The position numbers and the translations under genes are program-made. A stretch of DNA of 64,000 bases from Vescimonas coprocola (GTDB lineage Bacteria; Bacillota; Clostridia; Oscillospirales; Oscillospiraceae). The notes beneath the pieces are model-generated. The model had not been told where the DNA came from, did not search any database, and worked only from the letters and a program-made list of their open reading frames with translations. This document shows positions 43,279 to 50,939 of the stretch, piece by piece (within the stretch, counting starts at the first letter, position 1; every line of letters starts with the position of its first letter). Location of the stretch: the NCBI RefSeq assembly GCF_018408575.1, contig NZ_AP023418.1, forward strand, positions 434,001-498,000, in the 5' to 3' direction.

Positions 43279-44322
43279 TTATGCTCCTATTAAACTTTGG
43301 TCGAAGGCAAACAGAGCCTCGTTGATCTCAAAGACATTATAGTTCCCATGCTCCACGAAATACTCCACGATGATGTCAAACTTGTTGGAGTGGGAGAGCG
43401 CAAAGCCAGCCTTCATGAGCATATCCTTCATTTCAACAAGCGGCAGCTCAAGGGCAATGGCAAACGCAATGACCGTGGGCTTGGAAGGCTTATAAGACTT
43501 GTCCGAGCGGATCTTCGAGAAGAGCTTCCGGTCAATATTCGCCTTCTTATAGCACTGCGCGTCCGTCATGCCGCGCTCATCAATCTTTCGCAGAAGCATC
43601 TCGGAAAAACTCTCGTCGATCTGTCCCAGCGCGTCATCAAGGGTTGCCGCCTTTTTGGGGGCAGCCGCCGCAGAGACGGGAGGCATGAGCTGTTCGATTG
43701 CCTCTTCACAAACGGATGCCTCGCAAGGCATGGGTTCTTCCATCCGGAAGGCACTCATTCTGCGCAGCCGCTCGGAACGACTATCTGTATGTTCGTCCAC
43801 ATAGCGGTCATCTATGTATGAAGCAATGTCGGCAAACAGCTTGCCGCTGATCTGATAGGCTTTGCGGTCGAAAATGACGATGTACACCGTCATTTCGTTT
43901 TCAAGAAGGAAACTGCTAATGGTGTCAATCGCCACTTTGAGAGCCTGATCCTTCGGATAGCCAAAGATGCCAGAGGAAATCAGCGGGAACGCAACCGACT
44001 CGCATCCGTATTTCTTCGCCAGCATAAGCGAAGTCTGATAGCAGGAGATCAGCAGTTCGCGCTCACCATGCCGCCCGTCATACCAGCGCGGACCGACAGC
44101 ATGAATGACATATTTGCAGGGCAGCTTGTAGCCCTTCGTGATTTTTGCGCTCCCGGTTTTGCAGCCGTGGAGCGTTTCACATTCCGCCAGCAGTTCCGGT
44201 CCTGCAGCACGATGAATGCAGCCGTCCACACCGCCGCCACCCAGCAGCGACTCGTTGGCAGCGTTGACGATGGCGTCCACCTTCATTTTTGTGATGTCAT
44301 TCCTGACAATTTGAAGCGGCAT
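43279..44322 (-). CDS. macro domain protein with C-terminal regulatory-type domain
   Basis: Residues 1-165 form a macro domain ([55 protein letters not shown]), which binds or removes ADP-ribose, commonly as O-acetyl-ADP-ribose deacetylase. A linker with poly-Ala follows, then a helical domain from about 235 ([43 protein letters not shown]) that looks like an HTH or death-domain-like module. GGAGG precedes the ATG. It is part of the stress operon. Confidence 0.85.
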   Translation of the reverse strand: MPLQIVRNDITKMKVDAIVNAANESLLGGGGVDGCIHRAAGPELLAECETLHGCKTGSAKITKGYKLPCKYVIHAVGPRWYDGRHGERELLISCYQTSLMLAKKYGCESVAFPLISSGIFGYPKDQALKVAIDTISSFLLENEMTVYIVIFDRKAYQISGKLFADIASYIDDRYVDEHTDSRSERLRRMSAFRMEEPMPCEASVCEEAIEQLMPPVSAAAAPKKAATLDDALGQIDESFSEMLLRKIDERGMTDAQCYKKANIDRKLFSKIRSDKSYKPSKPTVIAFAIALELPLVEMKDMLMKAGFALSHSNKFDIIVEYFVEHGNYNVFEINEALFAFDQSLIGA

Positions 44323-44341
44323 TATTCTATCCTCCGTCCTA

Positions 44342-44551
44342 TCAAAGCGGCATCGGTGTCCGGGCGATCAGAATGACCGCCAGAATCGCGCCCACAAATG
44401 CCGCTACCCCTACGACTGCCAACACCTTTTTGTCGAGCTTCTTCTTCGCTGCCTTGCCAATCAGAGCAGTGCAAGCCATGCAGACAGCCGCAGCAACAAG
44501 CGCAATGCCCAGCGTTTCCCATAGCCAAGAAAGTTCATGTAGGATTTTCAT
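44342..44551 (-). CDS. small two-helix membrane protein
   Basis: The 69-residue protein has hydrophobic helices at about 10-31 and 43-63 separated by a basic loop ([10 protein letters not shown]). No family is recognised. AGGAGATG precedes the ATG. It lies between the macro-domain and DUF6518-like genes in the same direction. Confidence 0.55.
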   Translation of the reverse strand: MKILHELSWLWETLGIALVAAAVCMACTALIGKAAKKKLDKKVLAVVGVAAFVGAILAVILIARTPMPL

Positions 44552-44588
44552 GCGTTCATCATCTCCTGTTCGTTAAACTGGAAGTTGT

Positions 44589-45245
44589 TTATCCAAAATG
44601 AAATGGAATAACCATATCAAGTAAAACTGCAAGAACTATACTAATCGTTCCCATTAGCGCAGAACTCCTCAATGTGTCTCTCCTCAAAACAATAAGTCCA
44701 ATAATAAAGACTATCACTTCCAAAACAGATTTTGCATTAAAATACCAGCATCCATATACAAAGCACATATTGAACAATACTGCCAAAATCAGCGCTGATA
44801 GTATAAATGCCAGTTTGCTTTTCCCCTTTGCATACCAACAGACAAAAGCCAATAATGGAGAAACAGCTGTAAATCCAAACCAAATCATCGCATAACTTCT
44901 TGGGAAAAATCCTGCAATATAGTTTGAATACAAATAGTAGCTTGCAACCATACCAACAAAGAATACAAAAACATTGATGCTTGCTCTTATTGCAGAATTG
45001 CTATAAATAGAAATACACAGTGCAATCAATATCCAGATTGCAAAACGCCCAAGAAAATTACCAATATCTAAGACTCCATTTATTGCCATAAGCACACCTG
45101 GAAGTTCAGTTTGACGAAAATCCAGATATTTTGAGAAAGTTCCCAAAGCTATTCCGAGAAACAATATCGCTATGGTATTTATAAGTTTTCTATTATTGGA
45201 TATTGGATTTTCTGCATTCCTTATATCATTCAAAAAATTTATCAT
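44589..45245 (-). CDS. polytopic membrane protein, DUF6518-like
   Basis: This 218-residue protein has about seven hydrophobic segments and few charged residues between them. It resembles DUF6518 membrane proteins of unknown function. The gene is clearly more AT-rich than its neighbours (runs such as ATTTATCATAATT, AAAAAATTTATC), which suggests separate acquisition. GAGGG lies just before the chosen ATG. Nothing in the sequence shows a substrate. Confidence 0.6.
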   Translation of the reverse strand: MINFLNDIRNAENPISNNRKLINTIAILFLGIALGTFSKYLDFRQTELPGVLMAINGVLDIGNFLGRFAIWILIALCISIYSNSAIRASINVFVFFVGMVASYYLYSNYIAGFFPRSYAMIWFGFTAVSPLLAFVCWYAKGKSKLAFILSALILAVLFNMCFVYGCWYFNAKSVLEVIVFIIGLIVLRRDTLRSSALMGTISIVLAVLLDMVIPFHFG

Positions 45246-45278
45246 AATTACCCTCACAAATTCCGATTTGTCTGCCCC

Positions 45279-45758
45279 TTAAAGTCCAAGTCCTTCAACC
45301 CACGCCGCAAGCTCCTGATGCCCGACGCAGCCCTTGAAAACCTTGCCGTCCATCAGCTTTGCGCCTTTGCAGCTCGGCGCAAGGCGTTCGTTCGTCTTGC
45401 CAATGTCGCTTCCTCCGGAGGTTGCAAACGGGATGATCGTCTTGCCGGTCATATCATAGCTCTCAAGGAACGTATTGATAATCGTCGGCGCAACGTACCA
45501 CCAGATCGGGAAGCCCACAAAAATTGCGTCGTAGTCCTTCATGTTGTCCCGCTTTATGGCAATCTCTGGACGGGAAGCAGGATCGTTCATCTCAATCGTG
45601 CTGCGGGCTTTCTTGTCCATCCAGTTCAGATCGGCTTCCGTATAAGGCACCTTCGGCTCAATCTCAAAGATGTCCGCGCCGATTGCCTCTGCCAGCGTCT
45701 CGGCAACCTTTGCGGTCACGCCGGACGCAGAAAAATACGCTACAAGTTTCTTGCTCAT
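45279..45758 (-). CDS. flavodoxin
   Basis: The N-terminal FMN phosphate-binding loop is AYFSASGVTAKVAETLAE, followed by the flavodoxin pattern YDAIFVGFPIWWYVAPTIINTFLES and PFATSGGSDIGKTNE. At 159 residues it is a single-domain FMN electron carrier of the flavodoxin_4 type common in gut Clostridia. It may support redox repair in the stress cassette, but the electron partner is unknown. The gene is preceded by an AAAGGATAA-like site. Confidence 0.9.
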   Translation of the reverse strand: MSKKLVAYFSASGVTAKVAETLAEAIGADIFEIEPKVPYTEADLNWMDKKARSTIEMNDPASRPEIAIKRDNMKDYDAIFVGFPIWWYVAPTIINTFLESYDMTGKTIIPFATSGGSDIGKTNERLAPSCKGAKLMDGKVFKGCVGHQELAAWVEGLGL

Positions 45759-45764
45759 GGTGTT

Positions 45765-46451
45765 TTATCCTTTCAATATCTTCGTAATCTGCTGTGCGGA
45801 CGCATCCGGCAGGATAGAGGAAAGATGCTGCATCATGCGCTCTTTGGATTCCTGCGGGTCTCGCTGATAGGCAGATGTGATAAGGTCGTACCCGAAAAGT
45901 TCTTCCGGGGTTGCATACTCCGCGACACCCCATCCATAAGGTTTTCCGTATCTGTCCTGCATATAGACGAAATCTGCGATGCAGACATAGCTCTGCATTT
46001 GCAGCCGCGTGATGCACGTCTCAAAACCGGTGTTGCCGCCCTTGCGGTAGTTCAGAGCCTCTTTCAGCCGTTTGGAAAGCATCCTGCCTTCACCGGCTAT
46101 GGCTTCATAAAGCTCCTTGTCCTTGTAGGACGCCAAGCCGTCATCCCAACGGGCGTCAAAGTCATAGCCGTCACGCCGGAAGTTCGCAAAGTCCGGAATC
46201 CACTCCCGACTCACAAATCCAGCCTTCTTGTTGAAAAGTTTGCCGTAAAGACATTTGCCGCTCCGCGCAGCCGGTCCTTTCCATTCCCACGGACCATCTA
46301 CATCATCCGCAAACCATAACTCAGGTGGGCAAAGTTCCTCGATGGAGAAGCCGTGAATCTCGTTCCGAAAGAAGGGCAGAAAGCCGTATTGTTCGACGGC
46401 GGCAATCAAACCATCTGCACTATGTAGTTGTCTGGCATATCTCTTTGACAT
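45765..46451 (-). CDS. AlkZ-related protein (winged-helix glycosylase-like)
   Basis: The 228-residue protein has the pattern DVDGPWEWKGPAARSGKCLYGKLFNKKAGFVSREWIPDF, which I recall from proteins described as AlkZ-related in Clostridia; AlkZ is a DNA glycosylase acting on crosslinks. Glycosylase activity here is not shown: the catalytic QxQ motif of AlkZ is not evident. It is 6 bases upstream of the flavodoxin gene in the same operon, and its start overlaps the stop of the upstream gene. Confidence 0.6.
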   Translation of the reverse strand: MSKRYARQLHSADGLIAAVEQYGFLPFFRNEIHGFSIEELCPPELWFADDVDGPWEWKGPAARSGKCLYGKLFNKKAGFVSREWIPDFANFRRDGYDFDARWDDGLASYKDKELYEAIAGEGRMLSKRLKEALNYRKGGNTGFETCITRLQMQSYVCIADFVYMQDRYGKPYGWGVAEYATPEELFGYDLITSAYQRDPQESKERMMQHLSSILPDASAQQITKILKG

Positions 46452-46756
46452 TACTCCGCCTCTTCAATCACGCCATAATCAATCAGGATGTTCTTCTCCG
46501 CATACTGCGGGTAAACAACACCCATCATCTCATACTGATAACGTCTTACGCGGCGATGCTCCTGAATTGGTTCCGGTGCATACGCAGCGGTTTCACAGTG
46601 CGCATACTCCGGCATTTCCGCAAGATCATCCCGAACATCACGGATAAGCGCTTCTGCCACATCATCAATGTTCTTGCCGGTCTCCACGGCAACCAGTTCG
46701 TGCTTCCGGACTGCCTTGTCCAGATTACCGGGGGAGCGAAACAGCTTATATTTCAT
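46451..46756 (-). CDS. small hypothetical protein
   Basis: A 101-residue soluble protein (MKYKLFRSPGNLDKAVRKHELVAVETGKNIDDVAEALIRDVRDDLAEM) with no domain I recognise. A GGACGGGCAA-like site precedes the ATG, and the stop overlaps the start of the AlkZ-related gene. Confidence 0.55.
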   Translation of the reverse strand: MKYKLFRSPGNLDKAVRKHELVAVETGKNIDDVAEALIRDVRDDLAEMPEYAHCETAAYAPEPIQEHRRVRRYQYEMMGVVYPQYAEKNILIDYGVIEEAE

Positions 46757-46789
46757 ATCGTTGCCCGTCCTTTCTCTCTTTCGGTCTGC

Positions 46790-47614
46790 CTATTCTTCCT
46801 GAAATCTGTTCTTTAGGGACGCAATCATCGCTTGTGCGGCAATGCTCAGATACAAAACTCCAATTTCATAGATAAAGTCGCGGTCGATCACGATAAAGTA
46901 TTCTCTAACGTGTGTAAAAACCAGTTCCAGCAAGTCCCTGTACAGCGGATCATCAAAGGGCTTGAACCGCGTAAACTTGCTTTTGGCAGCGTCCCATGTC
47001 ATAGACGCTTCGCCCTCAGCACTGGTCATTGCCTCACAGAGAATCATGCTGACGCCCATTTTTCCGTTGCCGGTCAGGAGTTCTCCTTCGTAATAGCTGA
47101 GTAGGTCTTTCTTGCGTCGAAGCGGAACTACATCGCAGTTGTCATCCAGCTCAAATGCAATCAGCTCCGCAATCAGTTCCCGCCAGACCGCATAACCGGC
47201 GTTAATGGTTCCGTCCTCTTTGCGGCTGATGGTATCGTCCATGCAGTATCGCTCAAAGAAATTATCTCCGTCAATCTCGTTGCGGGTGCAGAAGATATGC
47301 GCCAGCTCATGCAGAAGAATGTGCTTCAACTCTGCCGGATGACGCGCTATGTCTGTGCGCAGAAGGATTCCGTCCGCGCCATCTCCTGTGCCGACGAATG
47401 CAGAGGCGTGAAAGTCAAAATAGCCGTCCTCTGTATATCGGTCTTCCAGCCGGTCAGGGAAATACTGCTTGCAGAACTGCTCAAAGACTTCCTGCTGGTT
47501 TTCCGTCTGAAAGCAGCGCAGTACAAGGTTGTCCTCACTGAACTCTGCCCCCAAGCGTTCGTTAAAGATGGAAGCGGCATAGAAAAGGGCTTCTTTATAG
47601 TCGTCGTTGTTCAT
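46790..47614 (-). CDS. putative zinc metallopeptidase
   Basis: The motif LLHELAHIF (HExxH) with a second Glu in VWRELIAELIAFEL about 45 residues later gives a zincin-type metal site. The 274-residue protein has no signal peptide, so it should act in the cytoplasm. It does not closely match the ImmA family, although a true ImmA gene lies next to it. A regulatory protease or inactive scaffold are both possible. Confidence 0.65.
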   Translation of the reverse strand: MNNDDYKEALFYAASIFNERLGAEFSEDNLVLRCFQTENQQEVFEQFCKQYFPDRLEDRYTEDGYFDFHASAFVGTGDGADGILLRTDIARHPAELKHILLHELAHIFCTRNEIDGDNFFERYCMDDTISRKEDGTINAGYAVWRELIAELIAFELDDNCDVVPLRRKKDLLSYYEGELLTGNGKMGVSMILCEAMTSAEGEASMTWDAAKSKFTRFKPFDDPLYRDLLELVFTHVREYFIVIDRDFIYEIGVLYLSIAAQAMIASLKNRFQEE

Positions 47615-47638
47615 CTAATTACTATCCTTCATCCTCAT

Positions 47639-48175
47639 TCACCCCTCCGGTCTGACATTTTTCAGGAAGTCAGAGTGCGGTACATAAGGCAAGTTGAGCT
47701 GCCAGCCCATGCGGTTCAGTTCGTTGAGCTTGATCAGCATCAGGTTGATGTTTGTTCCCATTGCAGCCGAGAGCTGCACCACATCGTAGTCCTGCTTCAT
47801 CAGGTCAATCAGCTCATCATCGTCAATGATCAGGTGTGAGGCAAACGCATTCGCCTCATATTCGTGTTTTGTGCGCATATCGAACAGCACGAACTCCGGG
47901 AGCGGTTCGTTTCCTTTGGCAAGATCACGGTGAAAGGTATCATGCCCGATCTCGTGACCGCAAACCATTTGCATGATCAGATACTCCATGTTGGAGTTCA
48001 GAAGAATATGCCGCTCTTTATGGCGGTAGGTGTACATTCCGAGCAGATCGTTCAGATTGTCAAGAAAATGGAGATGAATGCCCAGCTCACGGGCAATCTT
48101 CAAGGTATCTCTTGTTCCACAGCTTTTGACAATGCTGTTCGCCTTTTTGTATATTTCCTCGGAGCGAATTATCAC
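47639..48175 (-). CDS. ImmA/IrrE family metallopeptidase
   Basis: The zinc motif CGHEIGHDTFH and a downstream Glu in KHEYEANAFASHLI define an ImmA/IrrE peptidase. In ICEBs1, ImmA cleaves the ImmR repressor upon DNA damage or quorum signals and so starts excision. Here the gene lies 68 bp downstream of an XRE regulator on the same strand, the same order as immR-immA. The start is GTG, with GGTGAAGG upstream. Confidence 0.9.
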   Translation of the reverse strand: MIIRSEEIYKKANSIVKSCGTRDTLKIARELGIHLHFLDNLNDLLGMYTYRHKERHILLNSNMEYLIMQMVCGHEIGHDTFHRDLAKGNEPLPEFVLFDMRTKHEYEANAFASHLIIDDDELIDLMKQDYDVVQLSAAMGTNINLMLIKLNELNRMGWQLNLPYVPHSDFLKNVRPEG

Positions 48176-48243
48176 GGGACCTTCACCCCTTTCATGTTGA
48201 AAACAGTCAAAGTAAATCCGTCAAGAAACCGAGACGCAGACAG

Positions 48244-48672
48244 TTATTCCTCTGCGTCCGTACCGGTCTTCTTGTATTTCTTCGGCGTGTATTTCTCAAC
48301 ATTCCGGGCTTTGGATTCCCAATATATATCCTGCAACGCCTTCATCACCGCATCCTTGTCCTGCTCAGACAGCGTACCGCCCGCAAACAAGCCGGACATC
48401 CCTTCAATCAGGTCCTTTGCCTGTTTCATGCCACGGGAGCCGTACTGCTCGGATGCCTGAACCACAAACTCTTCGTCCTCGGTCAGCAGATAGTTCACAT
48501 CCACCTTGAAGTATTCCGCGATTTTTCTGTAAGCGTCCTTGGTACGGGGGAAGGAAATGCCGTTCTCGTACCGGGTAATCATACGCCTGTTGATCCCCAG
48601 TGCATCGGCTACTTCCTGCTGGGTCAGCTTCCGCTTCTCCCGTTCAGCCTTGAATTTCTCTCCAAACGTCAT
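48244..48672 (-). CDS. XRE-family repressor (ImmR-like)
   Basis: The N-terminal helix-turn-helix (FKAEREKRKLTQQEVADALGINRRMITRYENGISFPR) is of the Cro/C1 type, followed by a helical dimerisation region (about 60-120) and a basic tail (ARNVEKYTPKKYKKT). With the following ImmA-like protease it probably forms the damage-responsive switch of the element. AGGAG lies upstream; a GTG four codons earlier is an alternative start. Palindromic sequences in the adjoining promoter are candidate operators. Confidence 0.88.
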   Translation of the reverse strand: MTFGEKFKAEREKRKLTQQEVADALGINRRMITRYENGISFPRTKDAYRKIAEYFKVDVNYLLTEDEEFVVQASEQYGSRGMKQAKDLIEGMSGLFAGGTLSEQDKDAVMKALQDIYWESKARNVEKYTPKKYKKTGTDAEE

Positions 48673-48727
48673 TTTGGTAATCACTCCTGTTCACAAAAAG
48701 TTTGCGACATCAAATTGCGCAAGTCTA

Positions 48728-48756
48728 TTGACAAAGGCACTTGAAGTGCGTATAAT
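48728..48756 (+). promoter_or_regulatory. consensus sigma-A promoter with palindromic spacer
   Basis: TTGACA (48728-48733), a 17-base spacer and TATAAT (48751-48756). The spacer contains CACTTGAAGTG (48738-48748), a 5-1-5 palindrome, a likely operator for the divergent XRE repressor. Transcription should begin near 48763 and enter the plus-strand regulatory/integration genes. Confidence 0.85.
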
Positions 48757-48762
48757 AATGAC

Positions 48763-48827
48763 TGAGCAATCCAACTACTCATAGTATATCCTGAATTGCT
48801 CATCCTGTCAAGGGGCATGAGTAGTTG
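48763..48827 (+). repeat. two interlaced inverted repeats at the transcript 5' end
   Basis: TGAGCAAT (48763-48770) pairs with ATTGCTCA (48795-48802); CAACTACTCAT (48772-48782) pairs with ATGAGTAGTTG (48817-48827). The arms cross (A-B-A'-B'), so in RNA they could form a pseudoknot; in DNA they may be half-sites (TGAGCA/TGAGTA) of a repressor. Confidence 0.6.
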
Positions 48828-48941
48828 TACACGAAAAAGTTACATCTTTTGAGCAGTTCAAATGGACAGGCATTTATGCTGCCGAAGATCATCCATACCG
48901 GCATACACCGGTATGAGGGAACAGGAGTGAGAAAAACGGAA

Positions 48942-49202
48942 ATGGCTACACAGTACAGAAAAGCATACGTCCCGGTTACGCTGGATGTGGACAAGGAGGG
49001 GGCAATCCTTCCTCGCCTTATCTGGTGGGACAACGGTGTAATCTTTCAAATCGACCAGATTCTATACAAATGCCGCGCCACATCCAAAAAGGTTTGGGGC
49101 GGAGGCATCCGTTACACAGTTCAGATTCGCGGAAAGGAGTCATTTCTTTTCCACGAAGGAGACAAGTGGTTCGTCGAAGCAAAGGAGGACAACTGCTCAT
49201 GA
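48942..49202 (+). CDS. small DUF6504-like protein
   Basis: The 86-residue protein (YRKAYVPVTLDVDKEGAILPRLIWWDNGVIFQIDQILYKCRATSKK...YTVQIRGKESFLFHEGDKWFVEAK) is mostly beta strands and resembles the small DUF6504-type domain seen beside Y-family polymerases. The function is unknown. The ATG is weakly supported: AGGAG lies about 16 bases upstream. It precedes an ImmA-like gene, whose ribosome binding site overlaps its 3' end. Confidence 0.6.
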   Translation: MATQYRKAYVPVTLDVDKEGAILPRLIWWDNGVIFQIDQILYKCRATSKKVWGGGIRYTVQIRGKESFLFHEGDKWFVEAKEDNCS

Positions 49203-49927
49203 TTTTATCCCAGCGCCAACTTGAAGAAATTGCAGCCTCAACAACGAAGGACTTCAACCGGTTCTTTTTCGGGGATGAGGCGGACAAGCCCGACCGATCA
49301 GCTTTGCCAACACCCATTGATCAGTTTGCAAAGAACTATCTCGGTCTTCGCGTATCATTCGCCCGTCTCTCGCCGGACGGAAGCATCTGCGGTGTCACTG
49401 CCTATGCCGACACTGAGTACAAGATCACGGAACTTGGTATTACGCGCACACTGGCTTTGAAGCGTAATCAGGTCATCTTGGACGAGAGCTTCATTCGATC
49501 CGGAAATGTGCAGCGGCTCTGCGCCAAGCGCAGATTTACCCTTGCCCACGAGTGCGCCCATCAGATTCTCTTCCAACTGGAATCGGAAGAGGTAAAGGCG
49601 TCCTGCGAAATGAAATATTCCGCACGGACAGCCTATACGCCGCGAGAGCTGAAAACCCGCGAGGACTGGAACGAGTGGCAAGCAAATGTCTTGGGCGCGG
49701 CGATCCTGCTTCCTCAAAAAGAGGTTGACCTGGCAATGCGTCGGTTTGCAGAAACGCCGCTGATCAATTACGAGGGGAGGTATTCGTATGGTGATCACTT
49801 AACGCTGCGCCTTTTCTGCCGGTTGTTCGGTGTCTCCAAGACAACGGCGTCTATCCGCCTTCGTCAGCTCGGCTACATGGTAGATCGTCCATTCAGTGAG
49901 TATGTTGACCCATTGGAGGTGTGGTAA
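49199..49927 (+). CDS. second ImmA/IrrE-like metallopeptidase
   Basis: The motif FTLAHECAHQILF (HExxH) and a downstream DWNEWQANVLGAAILLP helix identify an ImmA/IrrE-type zinc peptidase of 242 residues. The C-terminal third (LRLFCRLFGVSKTTASIRLRQLGY) looks like a winged or helix-turn-helix DNA-contacting element. AAAGGAGG (49181-49188) fixes the start. Two ImmA-like proteins on either side of one promoter suggest dual control of the repressor. The stop overlaps the next start. Confidence 0.85.
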   Translation: MILSQRQLEEIAASTTKDFNRFFFGDEADKPDRSALPTPIDQFAKNYLGLRVSFARLSPDGSICGVTAYADTEYKITELGITRTLALKRNQVILDESFIRSGNVQRLCAKRRFTLAHECAHQILFQLESEEVKASCEMKYSARTAYTPRELKTREDWNEWQANVLGAAILLPQKEVDLAMRRFAETPLINYEGRYSYGDHLTLRLFCRLFGVSKTTASIRLRQLGYMVDRPFSEYVDPLEVW

Positions 49928-50169
49928 TGAAGAGAGCATCCATTAGGGTTCAGGAACCGACGCCGGAGCTGATCGAAAAAATCCGCAGGGCAAGAGTTGC
50001 CATTTCCCAGCAGAAGCCCCGATACCTGAAATGTCCCTATTGTCAGCATAATGCCATTGCTGTCTACGAGGACACGAGGGGTCATGTAGAATCCAAGTGC
50101 AAGAAATGCGGGCGGATCACAGTCTTTGATGTGCTGAATATGAGAAGACTGCGACCGCGTACCAAGTAA
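49927..50169 (+). CDS. zinc-ribbon protein
   Basis: The 80-residue basic protein has two CxxC pairs (CPYCQHNAIAVYED...CKKCGR) forming a zinc ribbon of the Com/rubredoxin-like type, with an N-terminal helix and a basic tail (RRLRPRTK). I recognise it as a small conserved protein before the sigma-like gene of these ICEs. The ATG overlaps the preceding stop. It may bind nucleic acid. Confidence 0.7.
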   Translation: MKRASIRVQEPTPELIEKIRRARVAISQQKPRYLKCPYCQHNAIAVYEDTRGHVESKCKKCGRITVFDVLNMRRLRPRTK

Positions 50170-50225
50170 GAACCGGAGGACAAGCCTCTGTTCTAAAATA
50201 AAATATATGTCATAGCTGAGCTGTG

Positions 50226-50330
50226 GAGCCGCCTGATAGGTGAAGTCATCCTAATGCCGCATGAGACAGAGTTTAATTGCTCTGTTTTATCGGCATGGGA
50301 TTCAAACCTCACCGTCATGCGGCTCTTTTT
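50226..50330 (+). promoter_or_regulatory. attenuator-like structured leader of the sigma-like gene
   Basis: GAGCCGC (50226-50232) can pair with GCGGCTC (50319-50325), and GCCGCATGA (50256-50264) with TCATGCGGC (50315-50323); both share the right arm that precedes a T-rich run (CTCTTTTT). ATGCCG (50254-50259) can instead pair with CGGCAT (50291-50296) around an inner CAGAG/CTCTG hairpin. Mutually exclusive stems before a U-run are the pattern of transcription attenuation. Confidence 0.6.
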
Positions 50331-50377
50331 CTGTCTTCACCCTTCCCGCTGCTCCCGCGCAGCGGAAAGGATGAACA

Positions 50378-50860
50378 ATGAAAATCCCTAAAACCCCTAT
50401 CGCGTTCGATTACGACCTCTGGACTACGGAGGACGGCAAGTGCATGGTGCGCGTGAAACGAACCGGCGAAGTTTCCGAGGTTGACCGCAAGGTTATGAGA
50501 ATCCTTCGCGCAGAGGAAAAGCGGATCAGACGCTCGTATGGCTCTGACAACACCTCTGAGGATGAGGACGGCGCAGAGAAAATTTCTGATACCGTGCTGT
50601 CCCTTGACGCTATGCCGGAGGACGATGTGAAGTCCGCTGCATGGCTGGCAGACTCCCGCGACTGCATGGAGGAACTGATCACCGCTCTCAAAGAGAAGGA
50701 GCTTCTTTCCATTCTGACCGGGAAGCAGCGCGAATTGTATCTTGCGATGACCCGTGAAGGACTGACTCTTCGAGAGTTTGCCCGAAGGAAAGGCATCGGC
50801 ATCAGAGCTGCATTTGACCTCAAAGCAGCGGTGCAGAAAAAATTTCAAAGAATTTTTTGA
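50378..50860 (+). CDS. sigma-70-like factor of the ICE (region 4 type)
   Basis: This 160-residue protein resembles the short sigma-factor-like proteins of Tn1549-like elements. The C-terminal helix-turn-helix is LTGKQRELYLAMTREGLTLREFARRKGIGIRAAFDLKAAVQKKF, as in sigma region 4; no clear region 2 is seen, so it may be an activator and not a complete sigma factor. GGAAAGGATG lies before the ATG. It probably controls excision or transfer genes. The candidate oriT repeat copy 2 begins 4 bp after its stop. Confidence 0.75.
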   Translation: MKIPKTPIAFDYDLWTTEDGKCMVRVKRTGEVSEVDRKVMRILRAEEKRIRRSYGSDNTSEDEDGAEKISDTVLSLDAMPEDDVKSAAWLADSRDCMEELITALKEKELLSILTGKQRELYLAMTREGLTLREFARRKGIGIRAAFDLKAAVQKKFQRIF

Positions 50861-50864
50861 GCGG

Positions 50865-50905
50865 TACTCAACAAACGGCAAAAAGATGTCCGTTGTAAAG
50901 TGAAA
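50865..50905 (-). other. candidate oriT/nic-region repeat, copy 2
   Basis: On the minus strand it reads CACTTTACAACGGACA, a spacer of nine or ten bases, then CGTTTGTTGAGTACCG, identical in both blocks to copy 1 upstream of mobC. No mobilisation gene adjoins this copy. Confidence 0.5.
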
Positions 50906-50939
50906 GGGTCAATCAGACCACTTCACTGCTCCTTGAAAA

